NCBI RefSeq assembly: GCF_006438875.1
Contig: NZ_RCZH01000005.1
Span: 335,950-399,949 of the forward strand
DNA length: 64,000 nucleotides
Reading direction: 5' to 3'
DNA from: Flavobacterium pectinovorum
GTDB lineage: Bacteria > Bacteroidota > Bacteroidia > Flavobacteriales > Flavobacteriaceae
Shown piece by piece: positions 17,306 through 26,330 of this stretch. Position 1 is the first letter of the stretch. Each line of letters begins with the position of its first letter. A model generated the notes under the pieces. The model was not told where the DNA came from and did not search any database. It saw nothing but the letters and a program-made list of their open reading frames with translations. The position numbers and the translations under genes were made by a program.

Positions 17306-18221
17306 GATTTCTTAATTTAGCTAATTCTTCGAATAATTCTTTTTCTTTTGCTGATAATTTGGTCGGAATTTTCAAAGTATAAGTAATGTATAAATCGCCA
17401 AACTGATTCTCTTTTTTATATATCGGAAATCCTTTTCCTTTCAGTTTTACTTTAGTTCCGGGTTGCGTTTCGGCAGGAACTTTAATTTTTACTTTTCCAT
17501 CAAAAGTATTCACGAAAATTTCTCCACCCAAAATAGCGGTGTACAAATCCAGATCAACATCTGCATACAAATTATTGCCTTCACGTTTAAAATCAGAAGT
17601 ATTATCAACCAAAAAAGTAATGTACAAATCACCATTCGGACCACCATTTGCACCGGGCGCTCCATGATTTGGAATCTTTATAATTTGTCCGTTTTCGACT
17701 CCTGCAGGAATTGTAATTCGGATATTTTTGCCGTTTACAGTTAAATTCTGTTTGTGCGTTGTATAAGCAGAAGCCAAATCTAATTGCAATTCGGCATTAA
17801 AATCCTGTCCTCTGTATTTTGCCTGACCTCTGGAACTTCTTCCACCGGAACCATACATAGAATTGAAGAAATCAGAAAAGTCACTTCCTGAAAAATCTCC
17901 ACCTTCAAAACCGGAATAGCTTTGATTTCCGCCTTGTTGTTGTCTCGAATATTGTTGTTGGTTAGGATCGTAACCTGCTTTTTCAAATTCATCAGCATGT
18001 TTCCAGTCTTTTCCATATTTATCGTATTTTTTACGATTCTCAGGATTGCCTAAAACCTCATTTGCCTCATTAATTTCCTTGAATTTCTTCTCGGCCTCTT
18101 TATCATTCGGGTTCAAATCAGGATGATATTTTCGAGCCATTTTCCGATATGCTTTTTTGATTTCGGCTTCTGTGGCTGATTTTGTGATTTCTAATGCTTT
18201 ATAATAATCGATATAATCCAT
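17298..18221 (-). CDS. CbpA-like J-domain co-chaperone
   Basis: 307 residues. The J domain occupies residues 1-70 with the HPD triad in RKYHPDLNPND. A Gly/Ser/Gln-rich linker follows (about 80-135, YSRQQQGGNQSYSGFEGGDFSGSDF). Two DnaJ C-terminal beta domains come next (ITIPAGVENGQIIKIPNHGAPG, VKIKVPAETQPGTKVKLKGKGFP). There is no cysteine-rich zinc domain, so it is CbpA-type rather than DnaJ. It stimulates DnaK in the cytoplasm. It heads a two-gene operon with the CbpM-like gene. Confidence 0.92.
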   Translation of the reverse strand: MDYIDYYKALEITKSATEAEIKKAYRKMARKYHPDLNPNDKEAEKKFKEINEANEVLGNPENRKKYDKYGKDWKHADEFEKAGYDPNQQQYSRQQQGGNQSYSGFEGGDFSGSDFSDFFNSMYGSGGRSSRGQAKYRGQDFNAELQLDLASAYTTHKQNLTVNGKNIRITIPAGVENGQIIKIPNHGAPGANGGPNGDLYITFLVDNTSDFKREGNNLYADVDLDLYTAILGGEIFVNTFDGKVKIKVPAETQPGTKVKLKGKGFPIYKKENQFGDLYITYTLKIPTKLSAKEKELFEELAKLRNHE

Positions 18222-18322
18222 AATGCCTGCATTTTAATAAAAGTGAATTAAGGTATTGAAGTTAGGAATAAGTTGGTAATAATCAAAATTTTATATTTTT
18301 TGAATAGGGATTTACAAGAAAA

Positions 18323-18419
18323 TAGACAATTGTTTGTTTTTAATCTAAATCTTACAAAATATTTTTTAAATGTAGAAAATTGTCTACATTTGTGGTTGAA
18401 TAGTATAAACTATTGTCTA
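18323..18419 (+). promoter_or_regulatory. Putative promoter and ATTGTCTA operator boxes before the lipoprotein gene
   Basis: TAGACAAT at 18323-18330 and ATTGTCTA at 18379-18386 and 18412-18419 are three copies of one octamer, the first inverted. The middle copy overlaps an inverted repeat AAATGTAGA-N6-TCTACATTT (18368-18391), and that overlaps a -7-type box TACATTTG (18385-18392). The overlap suggests repressor control; the regulator is unknown. Confidence 0.5.
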
Positions 18420-18477
18420 TTTTTTAGAGTAACTAAAAAAAGATAAAGAAATGTAGTAACAATAATATTTTATAATT

Positions 18478-18894
18478 ATGAGAAAATTATCTTTTTTAAA
18501 ATCAACAATTAGCCTTTTTCTTTTATTAAGCATGTCAATTTTATTGACAAATTGCAGTTCAAGCAACGACGAAGATCATGCGCCATCAAATGGTACTGCA
18601 TTTAATGTAGCAGATTTTGCATTAACCTATACAAACCAGCAATTATACAATGATTATCTGGTAATTAATTTTAATATAAAAAATACTTCGAAAACGTCTT
18701 ATCTTGTTTATGAACAAGGAACATTCACAGTAAAATTTACTGCTAAAACTACTGATGGCGAAGTGTTTCAAAGAACTCAATATGTAGAATATGTCGAAAC
18801 TGGAGTTACTTACACAGAATCTGTACATCTTTATTACACAGTAGGAAAAAAATTAGATCTTACGACATTGACTGCAGTTATTGTTAAAGATTAA
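18478..18894 (+). CDS. Secreted lipoprotein, DUF4352-like immunoglobulin fold (tentative)
   Basis: 138 residues with a lipoprotein signal (KSTISLFLLLSMSILLTNC, Cys at residue 26), then a Ser/Asp-rich linker and a beta-rich domain. LYNDYLVINFNIKNTSKTSYLVYEQGTFTVKFTAKTTDGEVFQRTQYVEYVETGVTYTESVHLYYTVG resembles the DUF4352 / telomeric-repeat-like fold of surface lipoproteins. No catalytic residues are apparent. It is a single gene with a distinctive upstream repeat-box region and its own terminator, so it may be an inducible stress lipoprotein; that last point is inference. Confidence 0.7.
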   Translation: MRKLSFLKSTISLFLLLSMSILLTNCSSSNDEDHAPSNGTAFNVADFALTYTNQQLYNDYLVINFNIKNTSKTSYLVYEQGTFTVKFTAKTTDGEVFQRTQYVEYVETGVTYTESVHLYYTVGKKLDLTTLTAVIVKD

Positions 18895-18955
18895 TTCAAT
18901 ATTTTTTTAGAATAGTATATATAATTTTTGTATTTGATTCTCTAGTTTTTTCAGT

Positions 18956-18989
18956 AATCCGACTTGTCAAGATGAGTCGGATTTTTTTT
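18956..18989 (+). terminator. Intrinsic terminator
   Basis: Stem AATCCGACT / AGTCGGATT with a 10-nt loop and a T8 tail, 60 bp after the lipoprotein stop. Confidence 0.87.
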
Positions 18990-19183
18990 ATCTTTATTAT
19001 AATTATGATTAAGAAAATTTTATAGAACTATCTTTTTGGCAGGTTTTTTGATTCCAAAAATTAGCTTAATATATTGTTATAATAGTCTTAAAGTTGTAGT
19101 GCCTAACTAAATTATGCTATTTTTGTGAAGCTAGACTTAGATTTTATAAAAATTATTAAAGCCGATTCGATAATACTTTTTCA

Positions 19184-19900
19184 ATGAAGCACATCTTATT
19201 TTTCATACTACTTTTTACAGCTGTCACAGTATCAGCGCAAACTGAATTTGGGACTAAATTCAGACCTATTGCTGCACCAAAATTTAGTGCAAAACCTAAG
19301 AAAACGCCTATTCCCCAAATAAAAGATCCTCAGGCTGATAATAGTGATATTCCGAGTATTAAAACACCAAATGTTTTTGATAATACAAGTATTACACCAA
19401 AATCGCAATTACAGGTCGGACAGGAGAAAAGCAAATTTACGATGTCTACTGAAACTGATTTTGCCAATCCCGGCGATCGTTATGTTGCCAAAATGGAAAA
19501 GGATCTGGACAAGGCTCTAAAAGATGCGGGATTACGTGAAGGTCGTGGAGAACTCGTTAAAAAAAATATTTCGCTGGGAGAGTTTAAAACCAAATCACAG
19601 TATTTTATTGTAAAGTTTCGTGATTTTGGCGCTATCGATGGCGATTTGGTAAGAGTATCTTCAAACGATGTGGTGATCAGAGATCAGATATTTTTAGATT
19701 CTAATTTTAAAGATGTAAAAATCGTGCTTTCAAATGGCTTTAATAAATTAGATTTTGAAGCTTTAAATATAGGTACTTTAGGCGGAAACACTGCCGAAAT
19801 CCAGGTTTATGATGACAAAGGACAATTGGTTACCAATGATTACTGGAACAATCTTGCGGCAGGTTTTAAAGCTTCGATAATAGTCACAAAAGAAGAATAA
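19184..19900 (+). CDS. Secreted protein of unknown function, 238 aa
   Basis: Signal peptide MKHILFFILLFTAVTVSAQ is followed by a Pro/Lys-rich unstructured region (residues about 25-85, PKFSAKPKKTPIPQIKDP). A compact C-terminal domain at about 110-235 has beta-strand pattern (GELVKKNISLGEFKTKSQYFIVKFRDFGAIDGDLVRVSSNDVVIRDQIFLD) and ends in FKASIIVTKEE. I recall similar proteins in many Flavobacteriia but know no function. Likely periplasmic or surface. It has no same-strand neighbour close by. Confidence 0.75.
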   Translation: MKHILFFILLFTAVTVSAQTEFGTKFRPIAAPKFSAKPKKTPIPQIKDPQADNSDIPSIKTPNVFDNTSITPKSQLQVGQEKSKFTMSTETDFANPGDRYVAKMEKDLDKALKDAGLREGRGELVKKNISLGEFKTKSQYFIVKFRDFGAIDGDLVRVSSNDVVIRDQIFLDSNFKDVKIVLSNGFNKLDFEALNIGTLGGNTAEIQVYDDKGQLVTNDYWNNLAAGFKASIIVTKEE

Positions 19901-20130
19901 AATACAACCAGAATATTGTTGGATTTTTGTTTATGGTTGATTTGATATAATTACTCCGTCCCAGTTCGTGAAAAATTATTAAACACATAGAAACATAGTT
20001 TTTATGTGTAGAAAGAAGATGAGAGGAATATCTTTCTTTCACAGCTATATTATTTTAAATAAAGTAAAATGCCTTTTTTAAGTAAACAACAGCTATGTTT
20101 CAATGTGTTGAAATTATTTAATATTTTATT

Positions 20131-21390
20131 TCACTCTTTTACAAATTCAACTTTATTAGTTCCTTCGCCAGTTTCTTTTAGCATAAAACTTATTAAAATC
20201 GCAATCGAAATTCCGATTATCCAAAATAAACCTGCTTGCTGAAAATGTATCACTTTATCAGCAGTATCATTCAGCGTTTGTCCAAATAAACGACTAAATA
20301 AAGGGCTTAAAAGAGTTGTTACTCCAAAAGTTATAAAATTTATGGCTCCTGTAGCACTTCCTTTTACGTTATCAGGATTCGCTTCTTTGATTATGGAATA
20401 CGGAATCATGGCAGCTCCGGAAGCTACGCCTAGTAAAAACATACTGATTTTTACAGGAAGTATATCCGGGAAATACAATAACTGAATTAAACTTACAATC
20501 ATCATTGCTGCGCCAAATATTAAAACCGGTTTGCGCTTATTTATTTTATCTGTAATGTATCCTAGCAACGGACAGCCAAATACCCAGCCGAATGCTACCA
20601 TTGCACTCGAAATTGTGGCAGTATGAAAATCAAACGCACGGTCTTTTTGAAAAAAATCAACCGCCCATGTCATGGCAAATATGGTTGTTGGTGCAAATAA
20701 TAATCCCGAAACAATACCACACAACCACGATTGCGGATTGCTAAAAACAATTTTATAAGGCTCCAGTAAACTTTGTTTCTTTTGAATTCCCTCGGTCTTT
20801 TTCTCGACTATGTTTGCGGGAGTTATAAACCAAAGTCCAAATGCAACGATTATAGTAAAAATTCCAATAGAGAGCCAAAAAGTATTAATGTTCATTCCTT
20901 TTTCAATCAAAGGACCTACAACAAATTGTCCTGCTGATCCTCCAAGCATTCCTAAACATTGTGTAAAACCTATTGCCGTTGCCAGTGATTTCGCCGAAAA
21001 TCCTTTGCTGGCAAGATATACACAACCCGGAAATGCGAAAGCACAACCGGCACCTTGAAATAATCGGCCTGTACCTCCGCTAAACTGACTTGAAATCATG
21101 AATAACAAACAACCAATTCCTAAAATAAGTGCTCCGGCGAAGAGCGAGTATTTAGCTCCAAATCGGTCCAAAGCAATTCCTGCAATCAAACTGCAGGTAG
21201 AATAGGTATAATAATACGTTCCGATAATTGTTACTAATCTAATTTCATTTACTGAGAAACTCTGCGCAAGCTCCGGAAGCATGACGGCTGGAGAGGAGCG
21301 TACTACATAATCTAAAAAATAGAAAAGCAGACCAAATACCCATGCGATAATGTAATATTTAGTATATGATTTATGAGTATTGATGTCCAT
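20131..21390 (-). CDS. MFS transporter
   Basis: 419 residues with 12 predicted helices and the MFS loop motif between helices 2 and 3 (IAGIALDRFGAKYSLFAGALI), repeated in the second half as GCPLLGYITDKINKRKPVLIFGAAMM. A long central cytosolic loop (about residues 190-215, EKKTEGIQKKQSLLEPYK) separates the halves. It belongs to the D-galactonate/hexuronate- or nitrate-type organic anion groups by general look; the substrate is not assignable. It lies 154 bp after poxB on the same strand, with a palindromic element between, so co-transcription is uncertain. Confidence 0.88.
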   Translation of the reverse strand: MDINTHKSYTKYYIIAWVFGLLFYFLDYVVRSSPAVMLPELAQSFSVNEIRLVTIIGTYYYTYSTCSLIAGIALDRFGAKYSLFAGALILGIGCLLFMISSQFSGGTGRLFQGAGCAFAFPGCVYLASKGFSAKSLATAIGFTQCLGMLGGSAGQFVVGPLIEKGMNINTFWLSIGIFTIIVAFGLWFITPANIVEKKTEGIQKKQSLLEPYKIVFSNPQSWLCGIVSGLLFAPTTIFAMTWAVDFFQKDRAFDFHTATISSAMVAFGWVFGCPLLGYITDKINKRKPVLIFGAAMMIVSLIQLLYFPDILPVKISMFLLGVASGAAMIPYSIIKEANPDNVKGSATGAINFITFGVTTLLSPLFSRLFGQTLNDTADKVIHFQQAGLFWIIGISIAILISFMLKETGEGTNKVEFVKE

Positions 21391-21417
21391 AAAGGTGTAT
21401 TTTAATGGTGAAGTCTA

Positions 21418-21518
21418 AACACGAATTTCACTAATTTGCACCAATCTTAATGCTTAAACTTAGTTTGAGGAATTAATTTCAAAATAATAATTAGTGTAAA
21501 TTCGTGAAATTTGTGTTT
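21418..21518. repeat. Palindromic element between the MFS gene and poxB
   Basis: AACACGAATTTCACTAATTT on the left and AATTCGTGAAATTTGTGTT on the right form an imperfect inverted repeat of the same family as 16037-16269. Confidence 0.65.
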
Positions 21519-21544
21519 GTTATTTGCATTTAATAAATCAACTT

Positions 21545-23281
21545 TTAGATGCCTTCTTTCAGATGTTTGTAATTGGATTTAATGGTATCTAAAACTTCTT
21601 CCATTTTGCCGCCCAACATTAAACGGGTCATAGATTTTGCCATACCTACAACTTGTTCCCATTCTACTTTTGGAGGCATTGCAAGTGCATTTGGATTCGT
21701 GAAAATATTCAATAAAATGGGACCATTATGACGGAGTGCATTTTCAATTGCTGTTTCGACGTCTTCGGGTTTGTGAACATTTACACCCTGAAATCCCATT
21801 GCCTGAGCAATCAGACCAAAGTCGGGATTCACCATATCAGTTTCGTTATCAGGAAGACCATTTACTTCCATTTCGAGTTTTACCATTCCTAAAGCTCGAT
21901 TATTAAAAACAATAATTTTTATGGGAATATTATATTGATTGATGGTTGCCAAATCTCCCAAAAGCATAGACAAACCACCATCGCCACACATTGCAATAAC
22001 TTGTCTTTCAGGATGTGCGAGAGCTGCTCCAATTGCCATTGGCATTGCATTTGCCATCGATCCGTGATTAAAAGAGCCTAACATTTTTCGTTCTCCCGTA
22101 CCTTTTATAAAACGGGCGCCCCAAACACAAGTCATTCCCGTATCTACCGTAAAAATGGCATCTTTACTGGCTAATTTATCAATAATATGGGCAACATATT
22201 CCGGTTGAATAGTGTCTTCACCGCCATTATCATTAATGTAGATGTTCATATTTTCTTTTACACTTTCGTAGAATTTAAGCTGAGCTTGTAAAAAGCTATC
22301 ATCCGTTTTAGTTTCCAAAAGAGGCAGTAAAGCTTCAATAGTATCGGTTATATCTCCGCATAAACCCATATAAAGATTGGCGCGTCGTCCTAAACGTTCA
22401 GAACTGGTATCTATCTGAATAATTTTATTATCTGTAGGCATGAATTTATCGTACGGAAAATCAGTTCCTAATAATAATACCAAATGCGATTCGTGCATGC
22501 TGTGATAAGCAGAAGGCTGACCGAGTAAACCTGTCATTCCTATTTCGTTGGGATTATTAGGTTGAATACTCATTTTGCCTCTAAACGAATATCCTACAGG
22601 CGCCTTAATATGTTGGGATAATTGCACCACCTGATCGTGTGCTTTTTCGGCCCCAATTCCGCAGAATAAAGTGATTTTTGTGCTCTCATTTATAGCTTTC
22701 GCCAATTGTTGTAATTCAGTATCAGAAGGCCTGATAACAGGATTACAATGAAAAAACTGAGTAGAAATATTGCTTTCAACTGCTTTTAGTTCAGAAACAT
22801 CGCCTGGTAAACCAATCACAGCAACGCCTTTTTTACCCAAAGCATGTTGAATCGCTGTTTGTATAATTCGGGGTGCTTGCTCAGCCGTCATAATCATCTG
22901 ATTGTAACAACTGCAATCATCGAAGAGTTTAATTGTATTGGTTTCCTGAAAGAAATCCATTCCCATTTCGCCCGTATTTATTGTGGATGCAATCGCTAAT
23001 AAAGGTACATGTGAACGATGCGCGTCATACAAACCATTGATTAAATGCACATGTCCGGGACCACAACTTCCGGCACAAACGGCAAAACCGTCCAATTCGG
23101 CTTCAGCAGCAGCTGCATAAGCACCAACTTCTTCATGGCGAACATGAATCCATTTTATTTTTCCGTTTTTGCGTATTGCATCATTAAAATAATTTAAACT
23201 ATCGCCGGTAACCGCATAAACGCGCTTTACTCCAGCCTCCACCAACATGTCAACTAATTGTTCTGCAACTATTTTACTCAT
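21545..23281 (-). CDS. poxB: Pyruvate dehydrogenase (quinone) / pyruvate oxidase, ThDP-dependent
   Basis: 578 residues, close to the 572 of E. coli PoxB. The N-terminal Pyr domain has VTGDSLNYFNDAIRKNGKIKWIHVRHEEVGAYAAAAEAEL with the catalytic Glu that activates ThDP. The central FAD-type domain follows (about 190-330). The PP domain carries the ThDP-Mg motif GDGGLSMLLGDLATINQYNIPIKIIVFNN (about residues 435-465). The C-terminus (LMLGGKMEEVLDTIKSNYKHLKEGI) is comparable to the membrane-binding tail of PoxB. It oxidises pyruvate to acetate and CO2, passing electrons to quinone at the inner membrane. Substrate assignment rests on overall similarity. Confidence 0.9.
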   Translation of the reverse strand: MSKIVAEQLVDMLVEAGVKRVYAVTGDSLNYFNDAIRKNGKIKWIHVRHEEVGAYAAAAEAELDGFAVCAGSCGPGHVHLINGLYDAHRSHVPLLAIASTINTGEMGMDFFQETNTIKLFDDCSCYNQMIMTAEQAPRIIQTAIQHALGKKGVAVIGLPGDVSELKAVESNISTQFFHCNPVIRPSDTELQQLAKAINESTKITLFCGIGAEKAHDQVVQLSQHIKAPVGYSFRGKMSIQPNNPNEIGMTGLLGQPSAYHSMHESHLVLLLGTDFPYDKFMPTDNKIIQIDTSSERLGRRANLYMGLCGDITDTIEALLPLLETKTDDSFLQAQLKFYESVKENMNIYINDNGGEDTIQPEYVAHIIDKLASKDAIFTVDTGMTCVWGARFIKGTGERKMLGSFNHGSMANAMPMAIGAALAHPERQVIAMCGDGGLSMLLGDLATINQYNIPIKIIVFNNRALGMVKLEMEVNGLPDNETDMVNPDFGLIAQAMGFQGVNVHKPEDVETAIENALRHNGPILLNIFTNPNALAMPPKVEWEQVVGMAKSMTRLMLGGKMEEVLDTIKSNYKHLKEGI

Positions 23282-23439
23282 GGGTTATATTTTTAAAATT
23301 AATATTCAGATTGTAACAACATTGGTTATGGTTGAGTTTACTTTCTTAAATGATTATATTTTAATAAACATCTGGTTATGATGTAAAAACTGTTTTTGGT
23401 ATGGGTTTATAAATTTAAGGAAAAGAATTGGTTTTAGGA

Positions 23440-23926
23440 AGGTTCAAAGTTGCAAAGGTTCAGAGGGACAAAGTTTTTTTCTTTTTAGGTTCAAAGTTGC
23501 AAAGGTTCAGAGGGGCAAAGTTTTTTCTTTTTAGGTACAAAGCGGCAATCCCGAAGTCTCGGGACAAAGGGGCAAAGTTTTTTCTTTTTAGGTTCAAAGC
23601 GGCAATCCCGAAGTTTCGGGACAAAGGGACAAAGTTTTTTCCTTTAAGGTTCAAAGCGGCAATCCCGAAGTTTCGGGACAAAGGAGCAAAGTTTTTTCTT
23701 TTTAGGTACAAAGTTGCAATCCCGAAGTTTCGGGACAAAGGGACAAAGTTTTTTCCTTTAAGGTTCAAAGCGGCAATCCCGAAGTTTCGGGACAAAGGAG
23801 CAAAGTTTTTTCTTTTTAGGTACAAAGTTGCAATTCCGAAGTTTCGGGACAAAGGGGCAAAGTTTTTTCTTTTTAGGTACAAAGCGACAATCCCGAAGTT
23901 TCGGGGATAAAGGGACAAAGTTTTTG
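23440..23926. repeat. 57-bp tandem repeat array (minisatellite)
   Basis: Nine head-to-tail units, each starting AGGTTCAAAG or AGGTACAAAG. The first two are short (about 46 bp); the other seven are about 57 bp and contain the palindrome CCCGAAGTTTCGGG. Units end in a TTTTTTCTTTTT-type tract. Units 4-7 alternate between two subtypes, showing duplication of pairs. The right flank (23936-23976) carries an inverted copy of the first unit, CCTTTGCAACTTTGAACC. The 57-bp period keeps frames open on both strands, but the predicted Lys/Phe-rich peptides look artefactual. No gene is supported in 23282-23975. Confidence 0.9.
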
Positions 23927-23975
23927 CGCTTCGTTTACCTCTGAACCTTTGTCCCTTTGCAACTTTGAACCTTTT

Positions 23976-24503
23976 TTAGAACGGATCCGCAGTCACTCTA
24001 AACTTCATATCTGCTTTTACCGTTACATCTTTTGTAAGTGTTTCTTTTAAAGTAACCTGCGTTCTGATTTTGTATTTATCAGCTTTAATGTATTGATCTA
24101 ATCTTTTATCGGTACAAATTAAATCTAGCATATTTGTTGTTGAACTGATATTGTCCTGATAAGCCAATTCTATTTCGTCAGAATCTGTCGTGGAGATATA
24201 CAAATGAATAGATTTTAAAAACGTAAATGTTTTATCTGAAGGATCTGTAATCGTTAATTTTAGCGATTTCAACTTTACATCTTTCACCAAACTAGCCTTG
24301 GTTTTGTTATTTGCAAATTCAGCCGATGAATTTGTAGTAACGTCAGGCGTAATAATTTCTGATGGTAAATTGATGGGCAAATTACTTTTTATCTGAATAG
24401 AAGCTTGGTTCGAAATGTTAAAACTCAATAAATCATCGACAGTACTGCAAGAGTTTAAAAATAAGGATAAAAAAAGAATAAGGGCAATTGATTTTGATTT
24501 CAT
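23976..24503 (-). CDS. Lipoprotein of unknown function, 175 aa
   Basis: The start chosen is the ATG at 24503 (MKSKSIALILFLSLFLNSC), which gives a lipoprotein signal with the Cys at residue 19. A longer frame from 24566 only adds residues encoded by the repeat DNA upstream. The mature part is beta-rich and Thr/Lys-rich (KASLVKDVKLKSLKLTITDPSDKTFTFLKSIHLYISTTDSDEIELAYQDN). It looks like a small immunoglobulin-like surface protein; I do not recognise a named family. The stop codon abuts the inverted tail of the tandem repeat array, so the repeat may act as its 3' region. Confidence 0.78.
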   Translation of the reverse strand: MKSKSIALILFLSLFLNSCSTVDDLLSFNISNQASIQIKSNLPINLPSEIITPDVTTNSSAEFANNKTKASLVKDVKLKSLKLTITDPSDKTFTFLKSIHLYISTTDSDEIELAYQDNISSTTNMLDLICTDKRLDQYIKADKYKIRTQVTLKETLTKDVTVKADMKFRVTADPF

Positions 24504-24660
24504 TTTTTTTAGGGTCAAAGGGTCAGAGTTGCAAAGGTACAAAGGCTCATAGGTACAAAGGCTCAAAGGTACAAAGTTACAAAGGAAAAAAATCTAATAC
24601 CTCCTATTTTAATGCCTCTGAACCTTTGTCGCTCTGTCCCGAAACTTCGGGATTGCACCT

Positions 24661-24709
24661 AAAAATCAGACAATGAAAAAAAAATAATTTTTTTCATTGT
24701 CTGATTTTT
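24661..24709. repeat. Perfect 22-bp inverted repeat upstream of guaA
   Basis: Arms 24661-24682 and 24688-24709 are exact complements (starting AAAAATCAGACAATG) around a 5-nt loop. It lies between divergent genes, so it is not an ordinary terminator of either. A read-through blocker, an attenuator or a mobile palindrome are all possible. Confidence 0.75.
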
Positions 24710-24728
24710 CATTTTGGAATATAAAAAG

Positions 24729-24736
24729 TATTTTTG
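24729..24736 (+). promoter_or_regulatory. Putative -7 box of guaA
   Basis: TATTTTTG matches the Bacteroidota -7 consensus TAnnTTTG and ends only 3 bp before the guaA ATG at 24740. If used, transcription would begin at about the start codon, giving a leaderless or nearly leaderless mRNA. No clear -33 TTG stands at the usual spacing. Confidence 0.4.
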
Positions 24737-24739
24737 CGC

Positions 24740-26269
24740 ATGCAACACAACGTACTTATTTTAGATTTCGGATCGCAATATACACAGCTTATTGCGCGTA
24801 GAGTTCGCGAATTAAATATATTCTGCGAAATTTTCCCTTACAATCACTTTCCTAGTGATTTATCACCTTATAAAGCCGTAATTTTAGGCGGAAGCCCATT
24901 TTCTGTTCGTGCAGAAGACGCTCCACATCCTGATTTATCTCAAATTCGAGGCAAGCTTCCAATGTTGGCAGTTTGTTACGGAGCACAATACTTAGCACAT
25001 TTTAGTGGAGGTGAAGTAGCAGCTTCGAACACCAGAGAATACGGTAGAGCTAATTTATCTTATATTAAGGAAGGTGAAACTTTCTTTAACGGAGTTTCAG
25101 AAAACAGTCAGGTTTGGATGAGCCATAGCGATAGTATCAAGGCTTTACCAACAAATGCTGTTAAATTGGCAAGCACGCATGACGTAGAATATGCTGCTTA
25201 CAAAATTGAAGGTGAAACTACATACGCTATTCAATATCACCCTGAAGTTTTCCATTCTACAGATGGATCAAAAATGCTGAAAAACTTTTTAGTAGATATT
25301 GCCGAAGTTCCTCAAAACTTTACACCAGGTGCCTTCGTAGAAGAAATGGTGGCAGAATTAAAAGAGAAATTAGGAAATGATAAAGTAGTTTTAGGATTGT
25401 CAGGCGGAGTAGATTCTACTGTAGCGGCAGTTTTATTACATCAGGCTATCGGGAAAAACTTATACTGTATTTTCGTAAATAACGGTTTACTTCGTAAAAA
25501 CGAATTCCAAAACGTATTAGATCAATACAAAGGAATGGGATTGAACGTAAAAGGAGTAGATGCAGGAGATCGTTTCTTAGGTGAATTAGCCGGAATCAGT
25601 GATCCTGAAACCAAACGTAAAACTATTGGTCGTGTATTTATCGAAGTTTTTGATGATGAATCACACTTAATCGAAGACGTAAAATGGTTGGCACAAGGAA
25701 CTATTTATCCTGACGTAATCGAATCAGTTTCGGTAAAAGGACCATCGGCAACCATTAAATCACACCATAATGTAGGTGGATTGCCGGATTATATGAAATT
25801 AAAAATTGTAGAACCACTCAGAATGTTGTTTAAGGACGAAGTTCGAAGAGTTGGTGCTACTTTAGGAATAGATCCTGAATTATTAGGAAGACACCCTTTC
25901 CCGGGACCAGGATTATCAATCAGAATTTTGGGAGATATTACGCCTGAGAAAGTTCAGATTTTGCAAGATGTTGACGCTGTTTTTATCGACGGATTAAAAT
26001 CTTGGGGATTGTATGACAAAGTTTGGCAGGCGGGTGCAATTTTGCTTCCTGTAAACAGTGTTGGTGTAATGGGCGATGAGCGTACATACGAAAAAGTAGT
26101 AGCGCTTAGAGCCGTTGAATCAACAGATGGTATGACTGCTGACTGGGTTCATTTACCGTATGATTTCTTGATGAAAGTGTCAAATGACATTATAAATAAA
26201 GTAAAAGGCGTGAACCGTGTGGTTTACGACATAAGCTCAAAACCACCTGCAACAATTGAGTGGGAATAG
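24740..26269 (+). CDS. guaA: GMP synthase (glutamine-hydrolysing)
   Basis: 509 residues from the ATG at 24740; an in-frame TTG at 24734 is a less likely start. The class I glutamine amidotransferase domain (1-190) has the nucleophile in [10 protein letters not shown] and the His-Glu pair in QYHPEVFHS. The ATP pyrophosphatase domain follows with the P-loop [18 protein letters not shown]. The C-terminal dimerisation domain ([20 protein letters not shown], ending [19 protein letters not shown]) is complete. It converts XMP to GMP with glutamine and ATP in the cytoplasm. It is followed by a terminator and the LysM genes. Confidence 0.98.
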   Translation: MQHNVLILDFGSQYTQLIARRVRELNIFCEIFPYNHFPSDLSPYKAVILGGSPFSVRAEDAPHPDLSQIRGKLPMLAVCYGAQYLAHFSGGEVAASNTREYGRANLSYIKEGETFFNGVSENSQVWMSHSDSIKALPTNAVKLASTHDVEYAAYKIEGETTYAIQYHPEVFHSTDGSKMLKNFLVDIAEVPQNFTPGAFVEEMVAELKEKLGNDKVVLGLSGGVDSTVAAVLLHQAIGKNLYCIFVNNGLLRKNEFQNVLDQYKGMGLNVKGVDAGDRFLGELAGISDPETKRKTIGRVFIEVFDDESHLIEDVKWLAQGTIYPDVIESVSVKGPSATIKSHHNVGGLPDYMKLKIVEPLRMLFKDEVRRVGATLGIDPELLGRHPFPGPGLSIRILGDITPEKVQILQDVDAVFIDGLKSWGLYDKVWQAGAILLPVNSVGVMGDERTYEKVVALRAVESTDGMTADWVHLPYDFLMKVSNDIINKVKGVNRVVYDISSKPPATIEWE

Positions 26270-26285
26270 TATTGTTTTTCAAATT

Positions 26286-26317
26286 AAGGCGTTACATTTG
26301 TAATGCCTTAATTTTTT
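26286..26317 (+). terminator. guaA terminator overlapping a putative promoter
   Basis: Stem AAGGCGTTAC / GTAATGCCTT with a 4-nt loop and a T6 tail. The loop side also contains TACATTTG (26293-26300), preceded at 18 bp by TTG (26272-26274), a good Bacteroidota promoter pair for the LysM gene that starts at 26331. Confidence 0.8.
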
Positions 26318-26330
26318 AAACCTACTAATT

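Noticed and set aside
23428..23918. Open frames of about 150-160 codons on both strands over the tandem repeat
   Set aside because: They arise because the 57-bp unit is a multiple of three. The predicted Lys/Phe/Arg-rich repeats have no start context and read equally well in both directions.
23440..23926. Possible CRISPR array
   Set aside because: Units are contiguous with no unique spacers, vary among themselves, and no cas genes are near.
24504..24566. N-terminal extension of the lipoprotein
   Set aside because: It would bury the lipoprotein signal behind 21 residues encoded by repeat DNA.
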